From: Mesodorylaimus sp. YZB2_4
Taxonomy: Eukaryota > Nematoda > Enoplea > Dorylaimida > Dorylaimidae
Length of the DNA stretch: 64,000 nucleotides
Reading direction: 5' to 3'
Assembly: GCA_030248295.1 (NCBI GenBank)
Contig: JASANH010000138.1
Coordinates: 682,001-746,000 of the forward strand
How positions within the stretch are numbered: the stretch's first letter is position 1; every line of letters begins with the position of its first letter. The notes beneath the pieces are model-generated. The model had not been told where the DNA came from. It worked only from the letters and a program-made list of their open reading frames with translations, and searched no databases. This document shows, one piece after another, positions 23,701 to 38,821 of the stretch. A program made the position numbers and the translations under genes.

Positions 23701-25421
23701 TCAGATATACAGTTCGAAATCAATTCGTTTAGAACTGTAGAACTGATTATTATCTTGGCCAATGCGGCGTACCCACACGCCATCCTTGAAATAGCCTTCG
23801 TCCGTCCACTGCTGCATTTGCTGCGACGTGTAGGGTCCGTACATTTCCGCACTGTCTTCGTTCTTCCATTTGTATTCCCAGCGAACATCGTCCGATGCTT
23901 CAGTATTATCTAAGAGGCAAAGTGAGATGAATGCAGACACCTAGTTTAAGCGGACTCAACAACACGGCTGGGCTCAGTCAGGATACTGAGCTGGGCCAGC
24001 GTGAGCTCTGATAGGATTCAGACACCCAGCCTCGCAGTGGTTCACCTAATCTACACTCGACGGCACTTGTCTACTTTGGCGGGCCAAAAATTTTCCAAGC
24101 TTCCCGACATGAAAAATTTTCTGACCCGAGCGACATTTCTTTCCGCACACACAGCGCTTCAAGACAAGTGAATTCGACAGTGTTTAACATGGCTCACCTG
24201 TTTTCTCCTCTTCCTTTTGTTTAATCGCAGTCGCTGTATCCTTTTTTAGCTCTTTCTCATCAATTTCATCTGCGAACATGTCCAAGGCTGAATCTTCGTC
24301 AGAGACGGCTGTTCTTTTCTTGTCGGCATTCTCCTTCGCCGCTTTGTCTTTGCCATATTTCTCCAATTCGTGCTTGATTTTCTCGTACGTGTAACCATAG
24401 ATTTCGAACTCTCCTTCATTCACTAAGCTGTCCACCAATTCTGTTAATTTACTTACTGCCACCGCGTTTTCATCCAATGGCAACGGCGGTGTTGGGTCGG
24501 GCGCTGATGAGGTCGGCTGTGCTTCGTGGTCGTGGTCATTGGCCTCTGGTTCTTTCTTCAACTCTTCTAGTGCCACCGCTTTCTTCAAATTTTTCTTCTC
24601 TTTCCAACGAGCTTGCCTTACATCAGTCATTGCTCGAGTACCACCCAAACGCTTCAACGCCTTTGTAATGGTTTCTTGCGGTTGAAGAAAACGAAGAATA
24701 CTCTGATAAATGTCCGATCGATCGACACGAATCGGTGAATGAGATAGTTCCTGCTCATCGACATCGGGACCTTCACCTTGCCACAGTCCCCCTGCATCCT
24801 TTTTTATCTGAAATACAGAACAAGCTAAAATGACAGCTATTGCTGACAAGTAAGCCTCGGCGTTTACCTTAGCCCAATCGATATTATCCAACCACGCATC
24901 GCGAATTTGTTCAGTCTTCTTATTGAAAATGAATGTGCCATCGGAATCGAAATGCCCTTCGTCCATTTCTTCGTTCATATTGAAAGGTGTGATCTTAGTT
25001 TCTTCATCGAATTCCACCGTTGCGTCTTCTTGTCCTGAAGAGTCATCCCGAGCTTGTCAATGATGTACCAGGGTCTCCCCTCTTGCGCAGTCCGTTTAAA
25101 CGGGTCCCTAGGAAACCTTACCGTTTACTAGAACAGGACTCTATCCACGAGTCACTCACCTTCAACATCGGCCACGTTCAAACGCTCGTATTTCTCGTCT
25201 TCTTCTTCATCGCTATCCAACGTGTGCTTGGAATCACCAACATTCTGTTTCTGGCCTGGTCGTGGTTCTAATCTTCGTCCAATGTCAGCGTACGCACTCT
25301 CGTCGCCCCCTCCATTCAAGTTATCTTCGTCATCGTCTCGACGACGTTTGCTCATTCGTAGCAAAGCTTTGTCCGTCGGGGCCGTATCCTCAACAAAACG
25401 TACGCTTTTCCGTTTCGACAT
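23701..25421 (-). CDS. CD2BP2: CD2BP2 / LIN1-like GYF-domain protein (U5 snRNP 52K)
   Basis: U5 snRNP-associated protein; the GYF domain binds proline-rich ligands of splicing factors. Four exons (complement): 25160-25421, 24868-25034, 24198-24807 and 23701-23909, 1248 nt, 415 residues. The N-terminus is basic then acidic ([27 protein letters not shown]). Middle motifs [20 protein letters not shown] and [11 protein letters not shown] are typical of the family. The C-terminal GYF domain (about 357-400) has [29 protein letters not shown] and GVWVRRI, with the GP[YF]xxxxMxxWxxxGYF signature complete. A central Lys/Glu-rich insert (residues about 210-345) makes it longer than human CD2BP2 (341). 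A TTTCTAG acceptor lies 5 bases before the ATG. The stop is 106 bp from the convergent RPA43-like stop. Confidence 0.93.
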
Positions 25422-25425
25422 GACG

Positions 25426-25429
25426 TCTA
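25426..25429 (-). promoter_or_regulatory. Splice acceptor 5 nt upstream of the CD2BP2 start codon
   Basis: On the minus strand the sequence reads TTTATTTCTAG followed by five bases and ATG. The upstream same-strand gene (3-beta-HSD) ends 373 bp away and its own AATAAA lies between. This is the arrangement expected of a trans-splice acceptor in a nematode operon, but a 5'UTR intron would look the same. Confidence 0.4.
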
Positions 25430-25544
25430 GAAATAAAATCGCATCGTAAAATCTAATCTTAGCTTTCTCGCTAAAACTCCAGAAAAGAAAAATATTAGGA
25501 ACAACACCCAGAATCCAAGCCCAGTGCACAGTTCCTTTCACAAC

Positions 25545-25550
25545 TTTATT
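25545..25550 (-). terminator. AATAAA polyadenylation signal for the 3-beta-HSD gene
   Basis: The complement of TTTATT gives AATAAA on the minus strand, 245 bp after the HSD stop codon and about 120 bp before the CD2BP2 start codon. Confidence 0.5.
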
Positions 25551-25794
25551 AATCGCTGCAAATAAATATATTTTGCAATAATGGCATGCAGGCGTACATA
25601 GCTTGCATAGGAATGAGATTTACGAAATGCATAAGCCAATAATACTGTATGATGCCCCACTTGGATCACTCACAGCCGACACCCATTGGTAAGAAAAAGT
25701 GTAAGTGAATATCTAAAGGCACATTAAAAAGTAAAAACTTCGAGTGAGATATCCTTAAAAAACTGAAGGCTTTTGAAAATTGCCAACTGGCTCA

Positions 25795-27362
25795 CTAAAA
25801 TCCTGGATAAGGCTTATTATAATTATTCTTCCACCAGTCTATCGTACGTTTCATGCACTCATCAGGATCATAAACTGGTTTATAATCGAAAATCAAATGA
25901 GCTTTCTTCACGCTAAAGTGGAAGTAAAGCCCAGCAACGATCATTACCATTTGCTTGTTGGGAAAATTATGAGGAAACTTAACCCCAAAAAGGTAAAAAC
26001 TTTTGAAAAATATCTCCAAAAAGAGAAAGAGAAGAATCGCTAGGAAATATGGAATAGTGAATTTAGATATTTTATAGCCAGCATTTTCTACGAATGGTCG
26101 AATGTAATTGTAATAATTGATTGGCCGTGTACACTCATTGCAATTAAACACTTCGCCACCGAATTCGTTCGGATCTCTCAGCAACACATCGGCCACCATG
26201 AGGTGGAATGCTGCAGCGTTGCCAGCATATGTAAACTGCATCAGCGATTCGTTGAATGTCCCGAAATGTTGTAAGTAGCCGTACTGCTTGCAGAGACGCA
26301 AAGCATGTGGAACGAACCACGTATCCCCTTCTCCATAAAGAGGAGTCGGGCGAACGACGAGAGTCTTCAACTTACCGCCTGAAACGGATAATAAATTATG
26401 GAAGTTGTCGGGAATTGAAAACTATTTTGTTCTATATGCGATGACCGTAAAACCGTTAGATACACTAATACGCCCACTCAAGGAAGATCAAAAAGATCAT
26501 ATGACACGCTGTCCCACTAACATGGTACACCCACCACACAGCATTTCCGGTTCCACACGGCGTTTGTGAAACGCATGACACTCCCACGCCGTGTATTGTG
26601 CTAGGGCAATACAGATTTCAAACATCAGTTCCCTAACCAAACCTAGCCGATTTCCGAACACGCGATCCTTGACCTCAAATTACTGATGACCAGGCTTACC
26701 GTTTTCCAATGGCATGTCGTTGGAGGCACGAACGTACATTTCCGCTCGGTATTTCGTCTCACCATACGGTCCGAGAAGCCACCATTCTCCGGACGGTGGA
26801 TTCAAGGTGGCGACCTCAGTCACAGCTTGAGCATCCTCGTTCCCAAGGACTGACAGAGCATCGCCAGTATAGATGAGCCATGGAACGTTGTTCTTAGCCA
26901 TGGCGAACACGAGGGTCTTTGTGGCTGAAATAAAAGCAGTCCATTACATCGTAAAAAACAGGGCCGTTTCCCTTGCGTGTTACCAAGTATATTATCCTCC
27001 CTGAACAGCTCTTTGTCTGGATACATATCGAAATTAAACGGTCTCGCGGCCAAGTGGAATACCATTGTCGCATTTTCCAAAGCTGGCTCGATCTCGTCTT
27101 GAATAGTGACATCTCCAATGAACTCGACCACAGGAATGTTATCTGGATAATCTAAAAACCGCCTTGGTCCTCAAGTTCTCAAAGAAAATGCAGTGGCGCT
27201 AGGAACCCTAGACTTACCTAAAAATTTCCTGAATAGCTTCTTATCCACTACTCTGATCTCACGCACGTCATCGGCCCATCGAAGTTGAATTTCCTTGATC
27301 AAATGTTGACCCAGGAATCCGCTGCCCCCAGTTATCACAATCACTCGTTTGGCATCCGACAT
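25795..27362 (-). CDS. 3-beta-hydroxysteroid dehydrogenase / isomerase family protein
   Basis: NAD(P)-dependent oxidoreductase of the extended SDR class, probably acting on a 3-hydroxy sterol. Four exons (complement): 27218-27362, 26984-27151, 26700-26924 and 25795-26378, 1122 nt, 373 residues. The cofactor-binding motif TGGSGFLG is at residues 11-18, VFHLAA follows, and the catalytic YxxxK is YGETK at Tyr158-Lys162 (LGPYGETKYRAE). RPTPLYGEGD and FTYAGNAAAFHL are family-typical. A hydrophobic stretch near residues 287-306 (FTIPYFLAILLFLFLEIFF) should anchor it in the ER membrane. Length matches the family (about 370). Whether it is a 3-beta-HSD/isomerase or an NSDHL-like decarboxylase cannot be decided here. 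It lies head to head with ARF1 and upstream of CD2BP2 on the same strand. Confidence 0.9.
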
Positions 27363-28658
<1,296 letters not shown>

Positions 28659-29228
28659 AGGTTCGGTTTTTGAAGGATTATCTAAAAACTACAAAAAAAT
28701 TCATTGTCGGTTCTTGGCTATAACAGCGTTTAGCGGATGTTTTTTGAATTGAAATGTGCGTGTGCAAGGTCCAATAGGCGTGGTGATGATCCCTGTTTTC
28801 GATTTGTTTACTAAGTGGATAATGTCAAACAGTTTTTTAAAATAAGGCACGTTGGCGCGTCTGAACAGGACAGCTTTCAATTTGTATTGCTAGCTAAATA
28901 AATGTGTTACAATGAACTTATCAGCTTTTATAGGTAAGGTACGGACTGTGTTGCTTATCCTATATATAAACCTACTTGTGCTGTTTTTTTTGTCAACGTA
29001 AAGTGTTGCCGTTCCTGGTTCGAACGGCTTTTTCGAGAACCAGCCTGTTGGTCATTATATTTCCATTGTCGAGCCGCCTGTTCTCATGATCGGTGCGGTT
29101 GGTGGTTGATTGGTTTCTTGTCTCACTTCTGTCTGTGCTGCGCATTTTTTTGATAAATAAGTAAATTTATTTAAAGACGGTTGATGAAAACTGCGCCAAT
29201 ACGAAAAAAACAAAACTCAAAAATTTCC
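28659..29228. other. Convergent 3'UTR region of ARF1 and DBF4
   Basis: Holds both 3'UTRs. AATAAA for ARF1 is at 28897-28902 (+). AATAAA for DBF4 is the complement of 29166-29171, 58 bp after its stop. T-rich tracts lie between. No gene is seen. Confidence 0.55.
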
Positions 29229-31322
29229 TCACTTGAGCTCACTCAGATTCGTTTTCCAAACTGGCCTTTGTTTTGGACTTGTTGCCGCGCGCTTGAAAAT
29301 AGGTGACTCGCTGTCGAAGATCTTAAAGCTGAGTTGAATGCCATTCAACGGAGATCGTCCCGGACTCGGCAATGTGGTCCGAGGAGAACGTGTAGAGATC
29401 GGGGAACGTAGAAGGTACGGCGATCGTGCTTCGATACCTGGTCGACGCGGCGATGGTTTTGGAGAGAGCATAGATATCCGCTCCAGTTGGCGAAGTGGGG
29501 ATGCTTTCGGTGAAACCAAAGACGAAGTCCTGAAGTAAATCGCATGCCTATGCACCTACACTTGATACCACTCTTTCCAAGGGACCCATCGACAATCCTA
29601 ATCCAACTATAACCCTTTCGAGGTACGGATGGCCAACCACATGACCCCACACGAGGGAGTGTAAGATAATGACCCAGCATTACCTATGGCACAGATATTA
29701 CACATACCCTCTGCTTTCCGACCCTGTGCGCCGTGAAGTGGCCGCGAGAAACTGATCTAACGTTGTTCCTCGATTAATTTCTTCATCAAGATTATCGTAA
29801 ATACCAGAGCCAAACTGTTTCTTATGATCTTCTGTGCCGTAATGCTAGAATGAAAAGAGCAAACATGTAAGACCTGAACACACCCGTTGCCTCTCACAGC
29901 AACAGGAAGTGATTTATGTGCTTACAGTACCTCGAGCATGTTCTGCGCTTTCACTCGGCACAGCTCACAATAACCAGGACTATCACCACGTTCGACGGCG
30001 TCGCGTTTTGCTTTCATGGTCAGAGTTAACCCAGTACTCTCAGGTTTTCGTTGCGGATCAGACTTCACTACGTCAAAGTCGAGTTTGCTAAAATTCAGGG
30101 CACTGCAGAATAAGATTACCTAAAGAATAAAACTGAAATACCGTCTAGCTTTTGGTTTTTTTACTGCTTCGTTTCGTTCCTCCGTCGACGATGGAGCATC
30201 ATCAGGAGCCGACTGTGGCTTCGAACTCTCAATTGCGAAAACGCATCCTTTCCCGCCTGTGATAGAAACATAAGAAATACAATTTGAGAAGGGAAGAGCG
30301 AGGAAAGCTTATCAAGACTTGATAGTGCAGCCGGTCAAGGCGCACCTCACACAAGTCTGCATCTCACTCCAGTACCTGGTCGAATGTTGATCTTCGGCCA
30401 CCGGTTCAGTGCTTCGAAATAGGGACGAAACTGCTTGTCTCGATCTTCAATTTTGATAAATGGCGGAATCAAACGGTGTACAGCTGCTTTGGAACGACTG
30501 CCAGCAAATCGTTTTTTCTTAGCTGGTGCCGTGACCAGAGGAGCTTTTACAGTCATCTTCTTCTGACGGGCTGTAGCAATTTTGTCGAAGTCTAGATACG
30601 GAATGATAGTCACTCCTAGTCGACGCGCTTGTTCCAAAACTGGCGGCAGATTTATCTAAAATAGAGGCATTTTAAACGACAAATCTTCAAAAGCGATCGC
30701 CATGGTTTCTAAAATTCAGGGCATTTCAGGATAGACAAGCGAATGAATAAAACGGAAATACCTTTCGGTTTCTTTACTGCTCCTAAAAGCTCAATTAATC
30801 AAAAAAGTTTGAAAATATCTGCTCCATACTTCGGTATTGTTTAGACTTCCATTTCATCAACTAGGCCTGCACCTTTTGGGGCCGGAGTCTCACACTGACT
30901 TACCACGGTTTTTTCCCCTGAAAAATTCTTGGAATCGCATTTTTCTATCTTCGTTGTTGAACAAGTTGCCCCTTCGCCCCGGCTAAATGACGCATCACCA
31001 GGCTGCGCATCGATGGTCGAACTGCCGGACGATGACCCTTTGCTATTATCACTGACCAATCCTGAGCGGGCTCCGGTCTCCATCATGCAAGACACGACTG
31101 CACGATTATCGGTGATCACGATATCGATACCACTGGTCAGTGATTTGCTGACTTTCTAAAAAACGAATCATTTCAGACAAAGTAGGACATCATGGAATGA
31201 AACAGGGAACTTACTGCGTTGAGCAGGCTCAGTTGCTTGGATGTCAAGGCCTCCATAGATTTATCCCGCAAATGAACAAAGCATGTCTTGCCAGAAAACG
31301 AAAAGGACGATGGCAAAGGCAT
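29229..31322 (-). CDS. DBF4: DBF4-type regulatory subunit of CDC7 kinase
   Basis: Activating subunit of the CDC7 kinase that fires replication origins. Seven exons (complement): 31215-31322, 30904-31155, 30376-30655, 30142-30256, 29931-30087, 29708-29844 and 29229-29529, 1350 nt, 449 residues. Motif N, a BRCT-like start, is MPLPSSFSFSGKTCFVHLRDK with IDIVITDNRAVVS. Motif M is IPPFIKIEDRDKQFRPYF...RWPKINI (about 183-213). Motif C is the DBF4-type zinc finger with Cys292, Cys295, His305 and His311 (GYCELCRAKAQNMLE/HYGTEDHKK). The C-terminus is rich in SP motifs (LSPKPSPRRPG, RSPISTRSPRTTLPSPGRSP), which suggests cyclin-dependent or CDC7 phosphorylation. A CATTCCAG acceptor ends one base before the ATG. 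Exons 2 and 3 have other possible splice sites; the chosen set is the only one I found that stays in frame. Confidence 0.9.
30086..30785 (-). repeat. Exon-tail plus intron segment of DBF4 duplicated into its own intron 2
   Basis: Two related segments of about 80 bp lie at about 30086-30168 and 30707-30785 in the same orientation. The first is the end of exon 4 plus all of the 54-bp intron 4. The second lies inside intron 2 and keeps the coding tail (AVKKPK), the donor GTATTTC and the terminal CCCTGAATTTTAG. Shared words include CTAAAATTCAGGGCA, GAATAAAAC and GAAATACC. The copy forms a possible 21-bp exon at 30762-30782, but its phase does not fit exon 3, so I treat it as non-coding. Confidence 0.75.
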
Positions 31323-31859
31323 TCTGGAATGCAAATTGAGCGGTATTTTGATTTTACATCAGTTCTTTAATTTTCTCACGATTCAAAAAACGAAAAGACC
31401 TCCAAACTTGAGGGAAGTGTGGATGCGTAAATTTAGGTTTGAGTTACACAAAGTAATTTGTATAAAAAAACCAAGGCATAAAACAATTTCACAGGGGTTA
31501 CAGGCTAATATCAAAGATAAAAAACAAAAAAGTTCAGAGTGAGCTTGCTTTTATTACCGCTTGGAAAATCTTCACTGAATTAATTGTACCTATATTTTAC
31601 CACAAGGCAGTCTGTTGCGGAGACGGGATCTTGGACGGACATTTATTTTTATTTTTTTATGGCCCTTGTCGTTGTGGCATTTTCGCAGGAGGGTGACGTT
31701 CCCATGTTTTTGCGAAAAAGCGTTTCCTTGTTTATTTATTTGATGATAAATTTTTGAACTTTTCAACATGCTATTCTTGTACAGTAGACCCTTTTGTTTT
31801 AAGCGAAAATGGTTTGAATAAAATCCCCTTCGAAGCTTCGAAAAACTTTGTTTTCCATC
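31323..31859. other. Divergent intergenic region, DBF4 / RhoGAP
   Basis: A 537-bp AT-rich interval between divergent start codons with T-rich runs (around 31640-31750). It must hold both promoters. No further gene or repeat was recognised. Confidence 0.45.
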
Positions 31860-34800
31860 ATGGCAACATCGGGGGATGACTGGCTGACGGTTGTGGAGGC
31901 ATTATACCACTACGAGTCGACCAATACCCGAGGTCACTCGGTCATTGTCCAGCCGGGCGAAATGTACTACTTAATTCGAGATGTTGACGATGACTGGTGG
32001 TTCGTTGGGCGAAGCTCCAATGATGAAGACGGGTTTTTCTTTCCTCGTAGCTACGGGAAAGCTGTTCAGAGACAGCAACACCGAATGACCAGAAAAGAAG
32101 TCCTATCCGTATCACCCGATGCGACTATCCTGGGTAGTAATGGAACCAATCGGTTGTCGACTTTTGGGGGCGGCGGGGCTAGCATGAAGCGTCGTAGTTA
32201 TCAACTGGCTACGATTACGGATAACCAGCTAGCCATTTACGACAATCCAGTCGCCGTAAATGCCTCCGCAGTCAATTACGATGGCGAACATAATGCGGAC
32301 GGCGGACAGACCGCCAACAGTTTGATTCGAAGAAAATCGCGAGGACCGGGGTTCAAATTGGCAGATCCTAACCGTATTTCGAGAAGCATTCCTGTCGATT
32401 TGAACTTCGTGCACATACCAAATGAAACAGACGATTCGGATGGTCGTATTGTTTCGTTCTACGGAGACTCGAGACAAAATGATGGCAAGGTCATCACCGA
32501 ATCTTGCAAACCCGAACCGAACGTACGGAAGGAGAACGAGTCCGTCCAAGTAAGTGTCAATGTGCGATATTTCCTGTGTTGTTGTCATGTTCCCTGCCCG
32601 GCATTCTAATAGCTGTGTTTACATTTTAAGAAATCAGAGCTGCCGGATCAAAACGCTTCAAAAAAGCTAATCGATGGTCCTATTTACGCCAATGTGAAGC
32701 CGATGGGTGCGAAAGAATTGCCTCCGTTGCCCGTCCCAGGCAGCAGTCCAATCAACGTCCTGCACGATGGCTGGGCAGAGTACGTGGACAAGAACAATCG
32801 TCATTACTTCTACAATGCTAATTCGAAAAAAGCCATGTGGAAGCCACCCCGGCTTGCTGCTGTGAGTGACTGCTTTGTCAGATTTCTTCCTCCCTTTATT
32901 ACTGCCTCGGTTTCAGCCTGCTGGTGACAGCAAACTTGGAATGTCGGTGCAAGGTTCAGTGAGCTCTGGCGATGAATTGGACGGCTCGTTCATTTCGGAC
33001 GATGGCGAGGCGTTAACGGGACTGGTGAGTGGGGTTAATTACGTTCTGTGTATTCACTCGCTCTCAGCATGCTTAGCAGTGCATTCAAGGGGCGTCTGTT
33101 TCTGATGGTAAGGAAGGAAATAATGTTTGTTTTGACGGCATGTATAAGCTTACCATTAAACGATGCCATTAGGGATGCGTGAGAAAAATCGATCCGGCAG
33201 TGTGTAAATACAGTAGTTCTTGCGCATGTATGCCAAGCCTTGCTTCGTGATGGTGAAATATGCGTGAATCGATATTCTTAGTAGTGGAGCCTTGTGTGCA
33301 AATAGGGCAGGTATGAATAACTGCTATTACGCATTGCTCCTCGTGAATGTACGTGGAGAGGGGCCCATAAGCACATCGCATGCTGTCTGGCTGGCGCAGG
33401 CGATGCACCAGAAATCTTTTACTTTTTAGCGCGACCAGTCGTTATCGATTTCGGTAGTGTCGACGACAGAGTCAACGTCGGAATGTTCTGGCACGATAAA
33501 TGTGGCTGGTTCGTCATCGACATTGAACTCGATTCCTCCAATTGATATTCGCACCCTCTCGGCAAAGAAGCAAGCGGACTCTGGCGTGTGTGCAAATGGG
33601 GATCAACGGTCGAATCATGACGTGGCGAATAATCGAGAAGTGGACGTGTATGCCTTTTCGGAAGACTTGGCAAACATTGCTACCAAAATACGATCATCGA
33701 CCGACGAGCAATCACCAACTGGCGATCATCCAAACTTGACGCTGGGACGATCTGGAATCTACAGTCACGGACAGAATCAGGTATGAGACTCCGTTTTCGA
33801 TAGAGCTTGGTCATGGATTGTGTTATTTCAGAACTACGTTCGACACGGTGTGCTTAGTCGCTGCAAATTCATGGAAGCGGGAAAACGCGTCAAGTATGTC
33901 TGGCCAAGCCAGTATCTTTTGATCGTGTGCATGATCGTGTCGGTTTTTAGAAAGCAGTGGCTTCCATGTTTCGTCTATTTGACCAACGCGCATTTGATCT
34001 TTTATAAAGACGAAAAAGCCGCTGAGGTATGATTTCTACATTGAAGATCGATCAGCGTATTACATTCGAGGGTTTTGTTTCAGAAGAAGGGAAATCAATA
34101 TCCGACTCCGTTGGGGGTCTGTGATTTGAGAGGTGCGAAATTGAGGTGGCTTGACGGCGATGTGAGTCGAAGGAAAAACGTCTTTCAGGTAAGTGGTGGT
34201 ATCTTTTATTTGAGTAAGGTTTGAGGTCACCCAATTAACCTTCAGGTTGAGTTGATGGACGTGACGAGCTACTTGTTTCATGCGGAGAATCAGGTCGAGA
34301 TTAGCGGCTGGTACGATGATCTGCGCCAAGTGATTGACCAGTTGGTGAGCAATTATGCGACCATATTTTATTGCTTCCTTTTCAAAGTTTTCCTTTTTAG
34401 CCAATTCCTGACTGTTATCCAACGCCTCATATCGAAAGCAGTAGTCCCACGAGGTTTTCAATACGAAAGCCAGGGACTTCGAAGTCGAATGCTGCTCCTC
34501 CTGAATTACCAAAACAACCGTCTGTGCAGGCCGCGGCGAAAGATGCCGACAAGAGGAAGTCGGGTAAGTAATGTTCTGTGCTGATCTGCGAGTGACTTGA
34601 GTGGGAGCGCGGTCGTTTCAGTGTCGTTCGGTCAGGCACTTTCACCAGTGCAACTGAGTGCTTTGGATGCTAGCGAGCAAGCTCTGCAGAAAGAAACCAT
34701 TCTGGAGAAGTTGCGCAAGTTTTTTCGCAGTCGTCCGTCAGTGGAAACGTTGAAGGAGCGTGGAATTTATAAGGGTAAGCTGACGACTCATTTTTGAATT

Positions 34801-35988
34801 TGAAGAGTAGTATAGATTCTTGTTTTTAGCTGAGCCCGTCTTTGGAAGCAGTCTATTAGAGATATGTCGTCGTGAGAAGACTACCGTTCCGAAGTTCATT
34901 GTCACGTGCACTGCATTGATTGAGGAGAAAGGTGATGCCTGAATATTCTTGACGTGGGATTTGTTTACAGACGGCTCTTGTTTTAGGGCTGAGTACGGAT
35001 GGACTGTACAGAATCAACGGGAATTTGTCGCAGGTGCAACGTATTCGCTGTCAGGTGGATCAAGGTATGCAGGGTTCCTGAAGGAGGACTCGGGTTGAAT
35101 TTGCACACTCAGTTCCGTGTCTTCGCTTTATGCGATTTTACGCGTTATGATGTGCTAGAATATTCTTACCGTACTCCACTTGAACAACCCAAGGTATCGT
35201 GGGTGTTTCAAACTATGTAACGGCGAACATTTGAATGGGAGGGGCAGCCTGGCGGGGTTTCTATCCGAACCATCCCAACGTGTTGACTAGGTCTAAGATG
35301 CTAATTTTGTGGCTTTAGAGAAATATAGTGCTTTATTGAACGAGACGGATGTGCATGTGCTCACGGGAGCGTTGAAATTATTTTTTCGGGAGTTGCAAGA
35401 ACCGGCCTTTCCCACTACTTCGACCAAAGATTTCTTGAACGCAATAAGTAAGTTGACTCAGTTGTGGCCAGTGATTGGGTGTGCATGCGTTGTGGATTTT
35501 AGAGCTACAAAACGCGAAGCAACGTTGGAAGGCTTTTAACGAGCTTATTTTGAAACTACCGCGTCCTCATCACGATACCCTCGACCACCTGTTCCAGCAT
35601 TTGCTCAAGTAAGTGAACCTGGTGTGGTGCTAGCACGGATTAAAATATTTGTGATTCCAGCGTGGCTAAAAATTCCTCGAAGAATCGCATGCAGATTCAC
35701 AATTTGGCCATCGTTTTTGGACCGAGTCTATTTTCATCCAATCCTTCCGCAAAATCGGCGACAGAATTTTCAAAGAACAAGTCGACGAAGAAGAAAGTCG
35801 AAGGGAAAGGAAGTGGGGGGACGAGCGGGGCGGTTGAGTGGAAGAACTCGCAGAAGGCGGACTCATCTTCGGACGTAAATCATTCGAATTCGCAATTGGC
35901 TTTCACCATGATTCTTCAGGGCCAGATTGTGGAATATTTGTTAAAAGAGCACTCCAAATTTTTCACGCCTAGTTCGACGGGAGAATAG
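31860..35988 (+). CDS. SH3-WW-PH-RhoGAP protein, ARHGAP12/15/27-like
   Basis: GTPase-activating protein for Rho/Rac. Fifteen exons: 31860-32549, 32631-32861, 32917-33024, 33430-33780, 33832-33893, 33951-34026, 34084-34188, 34246-34344, 34401-34563, 34622-34774, 34830-34931, 34987-35064, 35319-35447, 35503-35608 and 35661-35988; 2781 nt, 926 residues. The SH3 domain is near 7-68 (VVEALYHYES, DDDWWFVGR, GFFFPRSY). The WW domain is at 277-304 (LHDGWAEYVDKNNRHYFYN, MWKPPR). The PH domain is at about 461-574 (HGVLSRCKF, WLPCFVYLTNAHLIFYKD). RhoGAP runs from about 680 (VFGSSLLEICRRE), with the arginine finger Arg722 in DGLYRINGN, then LTGALKLFFRELQEP and NLAIVFGPSLF. An unusual low-complexity Lys/Ser/Gly insert of about 45 residues sits in the last exon between SLFSS and LAFTMILQGQIVEYLL, inside the RhoGAP fold. 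Architecture matches ARHGAP12/27 rather than single-domain GAPs. Confidence 0.93.
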
Positions 35989-36402
35989 GTTTTAGGTGGT
36001 AGGTGCTGAACGAAGTGCTTTGTATTATACGAGCAATGAGATGGGCTTCTTGACTGGGTCTGGGTGTGGCTTGTGCACTTTGGCGTGGACCACGTTTTAG
36101 TAACTATGCCTTGCATTCCTGCCTTTCGTTCTGTGTACGTATGCTGGTGTGGGGAGGGGATACTGAAGAGTTGTGATTGGCCGACGTATCGATAATATTA
36201 TTTGTAAGTGCGGGGCAGATACTTACTTTAGATATGGACTTGTGCATTGGGCCTAGTCGTGCGCTAATGTACAGCTGTCAGTGCTTCCTCGGAATAAAGT
36301 TCGCTTTCCGACTGACTGCAGGTGGTGACACTTTGGCACGTGCGACGTGGAATGTCGTGCTTTAGTGGCAGGCAGTGACCATATGCAGTGTGTTTTCAGG
36401 AG
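35989..36402 (+). other. RhoGAP-METTL5 intergenic region
   Basis: A 414-bp spacer between two same-strand genes. A TGTTTTCAG acceptor ends at 36400, two bases before the METTL5 ATG. This could be a trans-splice site of a downstream operon gene or a 5'UTR intron end. I saw no clear AATAAA after the RhoGAP stop. Confidence 0.4.
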
Positions 36403-38384
<1,982 letters not shown>

Positions 38385-38821
38385 TGTTGCGCCGTGAAGT
38401 TATGAATAAGTTTTGCTAAATATATGCCCTTTTAAAATTTAAATTGCCGCCCTTTGTCATAAGCAGCACCACCAGATCGGTACCAGTTTCGTCAGAAGCA
38501 AATTGTGCGTGAAACCATTCCCGTTGTTTGATTCAAAAAGCAAAAACCATAAGAACAGGAAAAAGTTTGGGGCAATCGAAATTGCCGAAATTTCAAAGAC
38601 CAAGAAAATTATACAGTAAGGTAAAAGCATCGCTTAAACTTTTTCTAGTTTTTAAGAAATCAGTCGTATAATACAACGTAAAGTTGTAGGAAAGATAAAA
38701 ATGCACGGTGCCGCAGGGTTTTGCAAAAGACGTGCAAAATATACTTACTCTACTCTTTGCATACAAGATGTAGGGTTGCTTATAACTTTGCTCTTAAATT
38801 TAGGTCTCTCATTCGAAAAGT
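38385..38821 (+). other. METTL5 to coiled-coil gene spacer
   Basis: A 437-bp AT-rich spacer. A CTTAAATTTAG acceptor ends at 38803, 18 bases before the next ATG (38822), suggesting a 5'UTR or trans-splice junction. No gene is seen. Confidence 0.4.

Noticed and set aside
30762-30782. 21-bp exon in DBF4 intron 2
   Set aside because: Its phase fits an alternative end of exon 2 but not exon 3; it is part of the duplicated segment.
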